Source of the DNA: Atriophallophorus winterbourni | Lineage: Eukaryota; Platyhelminthes; Trematoda; Plagiorchiida; Microphallidae | NCBI GenBank assembly: GCA_013407085.1 | Contig: JACCGJ010014509.1 | Coordinates: forward strand, 62,001 to 126,000 | Length of the DNA stretch: 64,000 nt | Direction: 5' to 3' | In this document: in pieces, positions 1-11,302 of the stretch | How the letters are laid out: the number at the start of each line of letters is the position of its first letter | Numbering within the stretch: the first letter of the stretch is position 1 | Position numbers and translations under genes: made by a program | The notes under the pieces: generated by a model | What the model saw: only the letters and a program-made list of their open reading frames with translations | Told to the model about the DNA's origin: nothing | The model's database searches: none

Positions 1-2710
1 ACACCAGTCTGTTAATAATGTTTCTACGTTTAAGATTTCAGTAATTTTACTTGCAAAATTTATTTAACATCACAATAAACATGGGAATTATAAATATTTC
101 GAGGTGAAATTTAGGCAAGAATCATCGCCATTTAATGCACCTGATATCACAATACGACGCATTGGTAAACACCATGACCTAATAATTAGTAAAAGTGAAA
201 TCGGTTTGAAACGAATATGTTTTTCATATTGAGCATGAATATATTAAAATGGCAACAACAGATTTGGGGAGAGGATTTTAACGAAAGCAGGCACTTAACG
301 ATCAAAGATACCGGCGAAAGTCAATGCTAGAATATATACATTTTGTGTACATAAATGACTATCTAGGGAAAAGTGTAAATATATTGTTCGAGTTGGTGGT
401 TTGGTGTAAGCAGTATTTTTATATAACTATCGCACTGATAGCTTCGACAAAACAGGGTGGTGAGGTTCGAAAGTTGCGTTAGTTTATATTACGTTCTACA
501 CAACTTTGACGACATTCGTTTACCGGGGTTTTATTCTATCAGTTATAAGGATATATTTTTCGAGCCTTAGCCTTCAAGCTCGCGATTCATATTCTGTTCC
601 ATGTTCTGTTGTTCCTAGGCTCAAAACATTTTGCAGATATATGTATTGATGAAGCTTGACAATTTGCAGCAACTCGCATGTTTAAAAATTAAATGATAGC
701 GAAAAAAGCTCATTTGCATGCATTTACTTCACACACACCCACGATCGGTTTCGTGCTGTTTGCACTCATTAGGTAGGGATAGTTTGATCACGATCCGCAT
801 GCGCTTGAACCAGTGGAAGAATGGTAAACAATTTGTGCTTGATAGCTAATTCCTGGACGGTCATTCATAAATGATGTCTACCTAGCTCTACAGCCGCAAG
901 TAGTCCCCAATTGATTCGTTCTGTATCCAATATTATATTAAAATTATTCATCATAAATATTTTTTATTATCGAGAAAAAGAACTGGCACGAACACGTAAG
1001 CTTGTGATACAATAACAGCGGCGGTGAGTTTACTCCGTCCATTCGTACCCTACCATTACAAGATAAACGAGGAGAAATCCGCTGCTGCGGACATTATTTA
1101 TCGTGAATTTACCCGTCAATATCTTACACACATGCAAGTTTCTGAGCCTGCACTATACACGCCATTTGATAGTACTTGCGCTCCCTAGTGACTGCCAAAA
1201 GCTGAAATCGTGTATAGTTTGTATGCTATGTGCAAGCATGCAAAAACGGATATTATCCTTAAAGTTCAAGATTTCGAGGCGTACGTGCATTATGTTTCTC
1301 TCTATTCATTTTTTCTCCATCCACACTTGATACAGTCATCGAAGTTCCATTGTTGATGGTCTCCTTTTGTTGACATCGATCACGAGTAAACAACTCGAGC
1401 AGACGATTAGTTGATCTGTCAATAGGCTTGTCATTCAAATATTGCCAGTTTCAAGAGCAGCGACCCTCACGCAATGTAAACAGCAATTTTCTGTGGCTGA
1501 CCATTCAGCACCATTTCTTAGTGTTTGCTAAATTTCTGACATGCACACAAAGCTTACGCCCCACTCAAAATGGGCTCTGTAGTATTTTGTCTTTATAGCG
1601 AGCTGTCCAGATTTAGAACAGTTTGCGCTGCCTCATTAAACTACCCAATGTATCATGTATGATAACGAAACAGCAAACATTCCAAATTAAAGACACGAAA
1701 ATTCAGAAATCTTTCGTAAAAAGTATGAGCTAACAAATACCATGCAATATGAATTGTAATAATGAAAATCAAAATAATTAAATTCCATTTCCTTTTTCCC
1801 TCTAGCATAAATTCCTTTCAGCGCCTAAAAGATAAGTTACGTGTCCAGTTGTTACAGCAGAAATTGCTACTGAATTTTTAACTCGACATGGAGATACAAC
1901 ATGGAGATTTCCGGTTCGAGTACATCGTTTTAACCCGATCCACATAGTGAGCGCCAGGCCTAACAGGTTGGATGTGTCAGTCTTACCCATCAATGGCTTC
2001 TTAGTTAAACTTTTGCATATAATTTCTCCACCATTTTAAAGCAGGCAGATGTGATCGTACATTCCCTACTTATTGTGTACACACAAGACGCAACCAGTCG
2101 TGGGATGCGTGCGTGTGTGTGACGGAAAAGCATACACATTTAGAATTTTGATGTCGAAGAATTTTCTAACACTTCCATCGATATAAAATTGCGAATAGGT
2201 CATAGGCCGGGGAATCTAGAAACTGGTGAACCTTGAAAAAGTCTCCAAGCCCATTGAGCGAAGATGCCTGTCAAATTTCCCTGATGTGATCGAATTCGAT
2301 TCACAGCAGTTGCGATTCAGTCGATTGCCGCAAACGGACTGCATGCTGTCTCGGCCATCGCACACTTGTCCCAACTTTTTGACCCAACTATCGGAAAATG
2401 ATTGACTTAAGTAATTAGATCAAGACCGTGGCAAACTAGGACCGAATAATTTGGCTGTCATTCGATTTGGCGATGAAGAGTGGATCAGCTCAATAGAGAA
2501 GTGTTAATCGTTGAATAAAAATTCTCTGCAAAAATAAAATCATAGAGTCGGTGAAAAATTACGCAAGCGTAGTTGATTGACTTCGATTACCAGGCATTTG
2601 CATTATTAGGAAATGTGAAACATGTGATAAAGATTAATAGTCTGATTATTTATTCCGAGGTTAATTCAAAATTGCATTGAATCGTTCATCCAAATTTTGA
2701 CGAAACTCTT
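1..2710. other. gene-free AT-rich stretch
   Basis: No coding signal recognised on either strand. The short open frames here lack familiar motifs and look like chance. The only structured sequence is the dispersed repeat copy at 708-830, listed separately. Confidence 0.6.
708..830 (+). repeat. dispersed repeat family A, copy 1
   Basis: Runs from GCTCATTTGCATGCATTT to GAAGAATGGTAAAC and closely resembles 7164-7286 (about five bases in six identical by eye). The shared core is GGTTTCGTGCTGTTTGCACT followed by CAT(T/C)AGGTAGGGATAGT. Related copies lie near 32.05, 42.1 and 52.4 kb. It has no coding capacity, and the transposon class is not identified. Confidence 0.75.
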
Positions 2711-3151
2711 ATTGGCCTCCTTCTGTCGATGTGGACCATGGATGTACATCACAATCTCATGAACTTTTCATGTTCCACAGCTTTTCGAATGACTAAACAG
2801 TCCGATTCGGAAGGAACAATCACTCTCGCCGCGCTCGCAAGGATGGGCAGTACTCAGTCTTCGGGCGTCAGTTGCACGTCGGCGGTATGATCTGCGTTCA
2901 GCAGTCAAGAGCTGTATCTGCTCCTCCCCAGCTTGCAGGCGAGGCTTTACTCTATGCCTCCGATGTGAGCGGTCAAGAGCAAGTTCTTCGAAACTCGCGA
3001 GGTCAATACAATACCTCGACCAAGAACTTTGGTCTTGCTCATGCTGGTTGTTAGCCCAAAGTCTTTGCATGCCGACGAAAAACAGTCCATTAGCGAATAG
3101 AGGTGCTCTTGGGAGTTAGCAATAAAGGCTGCATGGGCTGCGAAAAGCAGG

Positions 3152-4115
3152 TCACGGATTAGTATATTTCGTGCCTTGGTTTGTGCTCAACCGGTTCAGG
3201 TTGTAAAGCTTGCCATCACTTCGCGTGCGTAAATAAATGCCTTCATTCCTCGTCCTGAAAGCGTGCTTTAGAAGCAGAGCAATGAAAATGCCGAACAGTG
3301 TGGGAGCAAGAACACACCCTTTTTTGACGCCTTGGTGAATTTCAAAGGCTTCTGAACTGAAACCGTTTAAATGGACTGAGCCCTTCATGCCTGCGTGGAA
3401 CGAAATAAAGATTTCGAGCAGCCTATCAGATCAATCATTTTAAAAAGACCCTCTTTGCCTACGTAGTCAAATGCCATCTTTAGATCAATAAAAGCACAGT
3501 ATAATGGCATACGCTATTTCCGACACTTTCTTTGAAGTTGTCTCAGGGAGAAGATCATGTCAACGGTTGATCTTCCTCTGCGAAAGCCACATTGAGATTC
3601 GGAGTAAACTCTACCATCTAAAACTTGTAGCCGGATCTGTAAGACTTTAGCAAACAATTTGCCTACAACATTCAGAAGGGAGATTTCTTGGAAACTGTTG
3701 CAGTCGCCTTTATCACCCTTATTCTTAAATAGCGTGATGATCTTTGTTTCTCGCATCTCTTGTAGGATATACTCCTCCTGAGTCAGGAGTCCTGACAGCA
3801 CTGGAGAAAAAAATGTTGCTGAGGCATTACTAATGCTGTTCTACAGAATTTTGAATTCCGTCATCACCCATCATCCCATTCGCTAAGCTCATCAAGAGTA
3901 GGGGGAGTATCTAGATATACAATAGTCGGCAACCGCTCGAAATTTTCAAGTACATGCGGTAAAACCGTACTGTCCCTCGAGTAGAGAGAGAAGAAGTGCT
4001 CTACCCATCTTTTCATCTGTTGAGTTTTGTCGACAATCTGCTTACCAGATAAAGACTTAATGGGAGCCGTTTTAAGTTTGTTTGGGACAATGGCTCTCTC
4101 GATCCCATCATACAT
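3152..4115 (-). pseudogene. LINE reverse transcriptase remnant
   Basis: Contains recognisable RT blocks in order on the minus strand. The first is IITLFKNKGDKGDCNSFQ with SLLNVVGKLFAKVL and SQCGFRRGRSTVDMIFSLRQ (3514-3801). Then, after a frame change near 3480, comes a palm block reading FIDLKMAFD, which keeps the first catalytic aspartate. Last is QGVKKGCVLAPTLFGIF (within 3152-3388). The second catalytic block (A/Y-x-DD) is not present before the sequence jumps to the C-terminal tail, so the enzyme is dead. 3864-4115 holds the N-terminal fingers region. Confidence 0.85.
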
Positions 4116-4594
4116 ACCGTGAAAATTTCCGGTATCCGCAGCTTTTTGGATATTGAGGCTAACTTCAGTCCAATAGTCGTTTGCACTTCGCCTTGCAGTC
4201 TGTTGGACCTTATTTCCAGCTGCTCTTAGAAGTCGTAAGTTTTCATGTGTTGGTATATTTTGAACCTCAAGAATGCTGAGCGTTTCTCATCCAAAACAGC
4301 AGTCATCTCAGAAGCGTTTGCTTCGAACCAGTCGCTCGTTCGAGATTTCTTCGGACCGAACGTGAAAAGTGCGACTCGGCATATGCAGCTTTTTAACAAT
4401 TCCCAGTTTTCTGTAGCAGATTCAAGTGGGGTTGTTTTGTTGAACTCGGCGGTAAAGGCTTTTGCGAATCTCGCAGTTAGATAAGGTTCGCACATGCGAG
4501 TGACGTCTATCCTAGGCTTAGCAGACAATTTGGTGCGGTAAAATCTCGTGTGGGGAAGCTTCAGTTTTGCACAAACCAGTGAATATTCAGTGTC

Positions 4595-5002
4595 TCAGTC
4601 TGCTCTTTCATATGCTGTGGCGAGGAGTACTCTTCCTATATTTGTGTGCCTAACAAGAATAAGATCAAGCTGATGCAAATACTTAGAGCGAGGATGTTTC
4701 CAATAGACTTTATGCTGTGGTTTTGTTTGAAATAAAGTGTTAGTGACACGAAGACTGAACTGTGTGTACATTTCTAAAAGCCGTTGTACATTTTCAGTGG
4801 TTTTAATTACTCCGAACCTTCCAAGACAGTTTTCCAAGACGTGTGAATCTTGATGTAATAGAAGTTCGGATCTAATGTCTTCGATGTTTAGTTGGACAAC
4901 GTAATAGACAATTGAAATAAGAATGCGTCTCGAAAGTGATCCACGTGACCCGGTTTTGATTAACGATTTCTTAATTAGAATCAAATTAATGAAAAATAAC
5001 AC
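4595..5002 (-). pseudogene. LINE endonuclease domain remnant
   Basis: This is the C-terminal half of an APE-like endonuclease, which nicks target DNA in LINE retrotransposition. Readable signatures are VTNTLFQTKPQHKVYWKHPR followed by HQLDLILVR, which correspond to the usual T(N)TLF...W.HPRS...H.LDY(I/V) block. The N-terminal catalytic half is missing or beyond recognition. The next coding block of the same element (4226-4528) is in the neighbouring LINE linker region. Confidence 0.75.
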
Positions 5003-5083
5003 AAATTATGGTAATCTTGAACAACAGGAAGCAAAACCTAAAATAATAAGAATGATCAAAAAGTTTTAACAGATTCCTTCATA

Positions 5084-5863
5084 GTGCTCTCTGCTTCACA
5101 AGCTCAAATTGCTTCTAACGATTTTCCTATTAAGAAGAAGAGAAGAAAAGGCCAAAAGTTAACAGACAAGCTCCAGAGACTCACTTCAAAACACGCAGAA
5201 CAAGAGACCGGGAACTGGATAAAGAATATTTCAGATAGACCCCTCACAGACACCGAACAAAGAGTACTGATGCGCGGCCTAAACTTCAACTGCAAGAACG
5301 CAGACCCAGTCGAGTTCCTAGCATATTAAGAATCAACGATGAAACGGGCTGGCCTAACACCGGAAACCCAGATTGAATGGCGACAGAAAATCGTACCCAT
5401 GATGAAAGCAAACAACATCATATCGAACACTTTGGACAAAGAAGAACGTCACGCCCTGAATGAAATAAAGCAAGACAAACAAATTATAATTCTACCAGCA
5501 GACAAAGGTCGGATGACAGTCGTTATGAACAGAACCGAATATATTGCAAAAGCAGAACAACTTCTCCAGGACACCCTGACTTCTTGGAAAATTGCATCAG
5601 CTACAACCGAAAAACTAGAACGAAATATCATAAATACTCTGCAAAAATTGGAGACATTGGGGCGCCTCACAGAGGAAGAATACTTTCGTATGAAACCGAA
5701 AGACTCTACGACACCCAGGTTTTACGGACTCACGAAGATCCACAAAGAAGGTATATCACTTCGCCCAATCGTATCGCTACCAGGAGAACCCTCATACAAG
5801 CTATCCAAAGAATTGAGAAGAAGACTACTATACCTTACCCATGGGTTAGAATACTCAATTTAA
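5084..5863 (+). pseudogene. Penelope-like RT, N-terminal part
   Basis: Two frames: 5084-5329, ending in a stop at a break, and 5339-5863. The second carries the Penelope hallmark blocks IIILPADKGRMTVVMNRTEY, RFYGLTKIHKEGISLRPIVS and SYKLSKELRRRL, i.e. the fingers of the reverse transcriptase. It ends at a stop just after LTHGLEYSI, where an intact element would go on to the catalytic palm (xxFDVxxLF ... YVDD). None of the palm motifs follows. Confidence 0.85.
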
Positions 5864-5885
5864 TCAGCCGAAGAATTTCTTAGAC

Positions 5886-6515
5886 GTGCAAGTCACCAGA
5901 CTCAGTAACGGCGAACTACAGACCAATGTCTATAGAAAGCCGAGCAACGCCGACCTAATCATGAACTTCAAAAGTAACCACCCAACTGCACACAAAAAGA
6001 GCTGCGTTCGGACGTTGTTTCAACGCGATAGAACACACTGGAGCACGCTCACACTGCAAAAAGAGAAAGAACAGTATCCATACAAGCTATTCCAGAAGAA
6101 CTCTTACCCGAAGAACTTTATCCGTAGATGCCTAACGACAGGCCCTAGGCGAGACCAGACTGATGTTATGCAACGGGCGGCGTTACCATACGTCAAATAC
6201 ATCTCGGAAATGACATCAAGACTCCTACGACCTCACGGTATTTTTATCGCCCACAAACCAACAGCAACCCTACGTAACGGGCTCACAAAAGTGAAAGATG
6301 CAATACCCAAAGATGGAAACGCAAACGTAGTGTACAAAATACAGTGCACGCACTGTGACAAACACTACATCAGGCAAACCGGTCGAAAACTAAAAACTCG
6401 AATCCATGATCATCAACTAGCCGTACGACGTCACGCCACCAAGTCGCTCATCTCAACGCACGTCGACAACGAAAATCACGAGATGGACTGGCATAACTGT
6501 CACATCTTATGCTGA
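5886..6515 (+). pseudogene. Penelope-like C-terminal part with GIY-YIG endonuclease
   Basis: The open frame can be read back to NFLDVQVTR at about 5872, the block that follows the YVDD palm in Penelope-like proteins. It continues with VYRKPSNADLIMNF, the RT thumb/linker, and then the GIY-YIG nuclease: VVYKIQCTHCDKHYIRQTGR and TRIHDHQLAVRR. The normal YIG triplet reads YIR here (codons at 6366-6374), so a conserved glycine is replaced. The cysteine pair CTHC and the QTGR segment are kept. A stop at 6513 truncates the tail; further coding remnants follow in another frame. The family inserts by target-primed reverse transcription using this nuclease. Confidence 0.85.
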
Positions 6516-7163
6516 GCTAATAACAAAGCAGCACGAGAGTTCATCGAAGCCAGGCACTCCGGTGATCAACGAACATGTGAGCTTGGACGACATCTACGCA
6601 CGGATGCGACTGAGACGAAGAACCGAAAAGGCAGCCAATCACGTGCGATCACGTGACCAATGGTCGGCCGGCCAAATACAATCGTCAGTCTCACTTAGAG
6701 CAGTCAACTTGCCAACAATCACTGAAGATGTTGCCAAGTCTGGCAACGAAACGTCCGATGCAAACTCAACAAGCTCGGAGAACAAATTCAAGTAAACTAC
6801 AACAACGACCCGAGCTACAAATATTTCAAACAATACTAACAAACAATTTTTTTAATTATAGTTTAAGCGCAAAATTATGGAAAGCATGCTTTCATGTAAC
6901 TCGGCTTAGATATTTCTAATTATAAAATTTAGTTTGATCACCTTAAACGATATCCCAATGCTGCAGAAGTGTTGTGAAGCCGCAAATAAAAACACGTTCA
7001 ACGCTGGTAAAATAGTTGGCATTATGGCAATATCTAAATTCAATTCCGGTAAACAAGTTGCGATTGCAAGTAACAGTTGGATAAGGTTGGCAGGACCAAC
7101 CTGTTCATTCACACGTGCTCATATAAATTTAGATATGGTGAAACCAATAACCAATTACAAAAA

Positions 7164-7440
7164 TGCTCATTTGCATGCATCTCCGTCACACACACCCAAC
7201 GGCTGGTTTCGTGCTGTTTGCACTCATCATGTAGGGATAGTAGGATCAGGAATCGTATGTGCTTGAAACAGTGGAGGAATGGTAAACAAATTTCGCATGT
7301 ATGCCTCTGATGGATAAGGCTGGTACGACCAACCTGTTTAATCATGTGCCCATATACGATTGTTTCACATTTCAAGCGGATGCGGATCCTGATCGTACTA
7401 TCCCTACCTGATGAGTGCAAACAGCAAGAAGCATTCTTGT
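7164..7440 (+). repeat. family A fold-back (palindromic) repeat
   Basis: The left arm (7212-7269, CTGTTTGCACTCATC...GTAGGGATAGTAGGATCAGG) is matched in inverse orientation by the right arm (7370-7425, GATGCGGATCCTGATCGTACTATCCCTACC then TGATGAGTGCAAACAGCA), with about 100 bp between. The copy is also preceded by GGCAGGACCAACCTGTTCA (7089-7107), which recurs as GGTACGACCAACCTGTTTA between the arms (7322-7340). The organisation suggests a fold-back element or two head-to-head copies. Confidence 0.7.
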
Positions 7441-7857
7441 TCAATTCAGATAAATTTTAATAATCTGCTAATTTGCATAATATTGCTATAACTGTTTGAT
7501 ACAAGTGCGGTATGAGTAAACTTTTTTATGCAAAAATTATTGCATTTATATGATGAGATAAAAATAAAATCATCACGACCATAGCCTAACCATAGTCGCA
7601 AATTCCAATTTGAATTTCCCGTTTCTAATTTAAACATTTCGAACAATAATTTATGCGTTTTTAATAGTTTTATTGCGATGTATGATAGTGTCATTGTGTA
7701 AAATAATATAAGGTGTGGACAAAGTTTCTAAGCCACTTTTGGATAAATCTGGTAGAAGCAACTTGTTCAATCACATAAACAATTTATACTCAAATGATGG
7801 ACTTTAACACATTGACTTGAAATTAAAATGTATATTTGAATACATTTCTCAATACGA

Positions 7858-7911
7858 CACGACGGGTTCTCTCACACACCACGACGGGTTCTCTCACACA
7901 CCACGACGGGT
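7858..7911 (+). repeat. 22-bp minisatellite
   Basis: About two and a half copies of a 22-bp unit beginning CACGACGGGTTCTCTCACAC. It lies where the family A repeat normally reads CACACACCACGACCGGTTT, so it looks like local expansion inside a damaged family A copy (TTTAGTGCTGCTTGGAC follows). Confidence 0.8.
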
Positions 7912-10385
7912 TTAGTGCTGCTTGGACTTTTCCTGGACGGTGATTGTTAGCGTCGTCCACAAGACTGAAAATATTGAAGACATTATAAACAAAGTTTGAA
8001 CTGTGAAACTTATGTTGGATAAGGGTGGCACGAACAATTTATGTGATCATTTACTCACACGTGCTGTTAGATTTAAACTCATGGATTTGAAAAGGATGCA
8101 TATCTTCACACAGTTCCATCACAACACTTCACGAACAGTTTCACGCTGGTTTGAATTTTCACGGAAGGATACAAATATCAATATCTGCGTACCTTAAAAT
8201 AATGGAGAAATAGTGGACAAAGCTGGATTCTCAAAACCACTGTTCAATCAAGTGAACACATAGACATGCAGATGCGCTAAACACATAATCTTAGAAGAAA
8301 TATCTTTATCTGCTAATCTTTTCTACGTGCGTCAGTACCTGCACCGGTGTGTTTCGTTTGAAATCAGTTTCCGTTTTTTACTCACCCTCTTTTCTAATCC
8401 ATGCTTGCTCACGTGGTGAATGCAAGCAGCGCAAAACCGTTTACGGGTTTTTGTATGTGAACAGCGTTCAACAACGATATCTAGTTCAAAACAAGATTAG
8501 CTTTGAATTCAGCGTAGAATCCAAATTTTGTGAAGGTACCCTTTAACTAATGCTCTGTAATATTTTTCTTTGAAATTAACAAGCATATGATAGTCAATTT
8601 AGGTTTCGTCCATTAGCGCCGGTAAAGCTGACATTTTTATCGAATAAGTCGTTCGAGCGTTCTAGCTGCCATGGCATACATTACAGAATGAAAGCATACA
8701 GAAGATGAACCACATTAAACAACTTTAATCATCATTACTCTTCTTTAGGTTCACCGTTCTATCTGAAAATCTGTTAATAAATAAGACAGTGTTAATAATA
8801 AAAACAATAATTAATCATGATATTGCTATATTGCGGTTCATACCAGTGGTTTTAAACCCTGCGCGGGTGTAGATCTTATTGAACGAAATGCCTAAACCCA
8901 AATTCTTCATCGACCCAGTTGCAGAACCTCATTAGTAAATTTTCAACGGGATAATTTTCGCTCTAACCAGTTGAAACGAATGGAACCGGGTAAATATCAG
9001 CTCAGTTGGATCAAAGTGACCTGATTAGATATCACAAAAACCATGATTGTCTTTGACCCTCAAGAAGTCAACCACCTAATTTCTATTTGTCATCACATTC
9101 ATTAAGCAGCAATGTATCTTCTTGCCGTCTAATTTAAAAAATATTTAACCGCGATTGAATTTATTTCCGTGTGTTAGCAGTATTTAGGAATGCGCAAACC
9201 ATATATTAAAAACCCTACATAAGTTCACCACTTGTTTCAATGAGATTCCTTAGCAGTAATGAGCTAACGTATGAATCTAACACACGAATCTGTTGGACCA
9301 TCTTTATGAACCGGAGGATTCATTTAAATGTAGTCTGTCATTGAACCGATGATAACCTGTAAGATTCTCACTCGTTTAAATGTAAAATATTACCAGAAGC
9401 AGAATGTTCGAAACATACTGTTTGTTTCCAATATCTATCAGAGTCCAATTTAATTTCCAACAATAAACCTGAAAAGCGAAATTTTATTCGATAAATATTA
9501 TGTCGCGACTACGGATCACATAAAAAATTTATCCCAAAACGGCAGATAAACGGGACCACCAAAGTTTATCGTAAAAATCTGACAATTTGTCATGCGTAAT
9601 AAATTCCAGTCCGGAACTAATGTCTTACTCATCTATGGCAGATGGCGTCGGGACCCGAAATAGTTCTGTCAAATTACGAACGGACCATGTCATTGGGTGG
9701 TTTGCGCATAACAGCGAAAACAATGGTACGTAAATGGTCTCGCAGCTATCGCAAATTATGTGATATGGATCAGTATGGATGTTCAAATGACAAGCATTTA
9801 ACAACAGTCATCCTAGAAATTTTACATAAATTTTGTTGGAAAATTAATAATAACTCTCTTCATAATGATTTCGAAACAGATTTTGGTCATATCATCAAGT
9901 TTGATAATTAAAGAGATGAAATTTCATCAAGTTTACACTTGCTTCAATATTCATTACTGCCTTGGTCTAGTTATAACACGTAAGCCGTTTAAGTAGACCT
10001 GACTTCTAATTTTATCACGGTTGAATATTAAAAAAAATAAAGTTGATAATTAATCGGTTAGAACAGTCCACTGGTAACCTTTCGCTTCTTGCACCATTGG
10101 TATCAGTGCTCAGAAGTTGAAGGTTTAAGGCATACACAGTGCGAAGTATATCCTATTCGTTATTTCAGGTTTAAGTTGCGTTTACTAAACCAACGCTAAG
10201 TTAGCTAACCAAAACAATGGAGATCAAGATAAATCGATACACCCCTGCTTAAAGTGTTAATCCTTCAATTGCTCAGTTAGTGTGCACGTTTTTAAAATGT
10301 CCCATGACCGATAAGCCTGCCTAACCAACCCGTCTGCACACTAGAATCGTGCACGTTAATGCTCATCCGATGGAGAACCGGACGC
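7912..10385. other. gene-free stretch
   Basis: No recognisable gene or named repeat. The longest frame (9642-9911, 89 residues) has no familiar motif and ordinary AT-rich composition; I regard it as chance or old repeat debris. Confidence 0.5.
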
Positions 10386-11302
10386 CAGTTTGTAGAGAAT
10401 TCTACCCAATTCACTTTGTTGACCGCAGTCTCACCGGCCTTTGTTAGTTCAACCGCTTCAGTCTGAAGTCTTCCGCGTTAAAGTTTCCCGCCCCTCCTTA
10501 TCACTTCCATATTAGCAGCATCCACGGAGTGAGCTATGTCCAGAACGTTATTAACCCGGGCAGAATCCCGGATCGGTGAATGATATTCATAAAAATTGCA
10601 GGGGTGCTTCTCGATTTGTTTTCCGTATCCGTTTATTTTTACAGCGATCTCTCTAGACGTTTGTTGTATATAGTAGATACCCGGGCAACCCTTGCACTTT
10701 ATTGTGTAGACAGAATTCTTCGCAAAATCAAGTGGTGTCTCCTGTTTCAGATGCAATAATAAGGACAGAATCTTTCTGCGTCTCTTATATGTTACTGTTT
10801 TACATGCGTGATTCAAGATTCTACTTAATCCTTTGGAGGTGATTTTCGCATACGATATAAACCCCGTAGCTCGCCAAGCATTTTAGATTTTCGGTGATGA
10901 GTAATTTACTCGATTTAATTGACGTTTATTTGAACACTTAGCGCAACCATGCTCTGCAAGTCAAAGACTAATTTATTGATTAGTTTCTTTTTTGATAGAT
11001 TCGCTGCAGATGAACTCAATCTTGTAGAACAGACGTTTCTCTAATGACTAAACGTTTTCAGGAGGCGCACGGATTAGATATACAGGCTAATCGTTCAGCG
11101 GATAATTTCGCACGTGCAGACAAACTAATTAATTCGGGATTGACACGTAGAAGGTGTATCAACTTATCCTGAGCACGCCTGCCTATCATAAGTAACTTAG
11201 GATTGGTCATCCAAAGGTAATCTAAAGCTGAACCCTGTTTCTACCGACATCAATTGTCTGATAGAACTCCTGTGTCAGGGGCGAAACGTTCTCTACAAAC
11301 TG
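10386..11302 (-). mobile_element. Penelope-like element fragment bounded by inverted repeat
   Basis: The minus-strand frame 10478-10816 carries a GIY-YIG-type endonuclease remnant: NSVYTIKCKGC followed by YYIQQTSREIAVKI. Here the YIG triplet is YIQ. Further out on the same strand (about 11020-11210) another open stretch reads DYLWMTNPKLLMIGRRAQDK, which I could not assign. The whole is bracketed by a perfect 14-bp inverted repeat: CAGTTTGTAGAGAA at 10386-10399 and TTCTCTACAAACTG at 11289-11302. Inverted terminal segments are known in Penelope-like elements, so these may be the ends of a truncated copy. Confidence 0.7.

Larger units (their letters stand above)
2711..5002 (-). mobile_element. 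decayed non-LTR retrotransposon (LINE), RT/APE type
   Basis: On the minus strand the order of coding remnants is that of a LINE ORF2: an APE-type endonuclease piece (4595-5002), a linker (4226-4528), reverse transcriptase pieces (3152-4115) and the C-terminal tail (2768-3070). The frame changes between pieces, and the stretch between the RT palm and the tail is far too short, so it has frameshifts and an internal deletion. The 3' end, near 2711, is shared with copies at 13.15, 24.24, 46.69, 61.73 and 62.58 kb. Which LINE clade it belongs to was not settled; the protein style is that of elements often annotated as craniofacial development protein 2-like. It cannot be autonomous. Confidence 0.85.
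5084..6800 (+). mobile_element. Penelope-like element with RT core deleted
   Basis: A plus-strand Penelope-like retroelement. The N-terminal conserved region, with WIKNISDRPLTDTEQRVL and RGLNFNC, lies at 5084-5329. The RT fingers region is 5339-5863 and the C-terminal part, with a GIY-YIG-type endonuclease, is 5886-6515. The tail (6516-6800) continues with a REFIEAR-like segment in another frame. The RT palm that should separate fingers and C-terminal part is absent, so the copy is non-autonomous. It starts only about 80 bp from the 5' end of the opposite-strand LINE. The element ends were not defined; there is no clear gene or repeat between 6850 and 7075. Confidence 0.85.
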
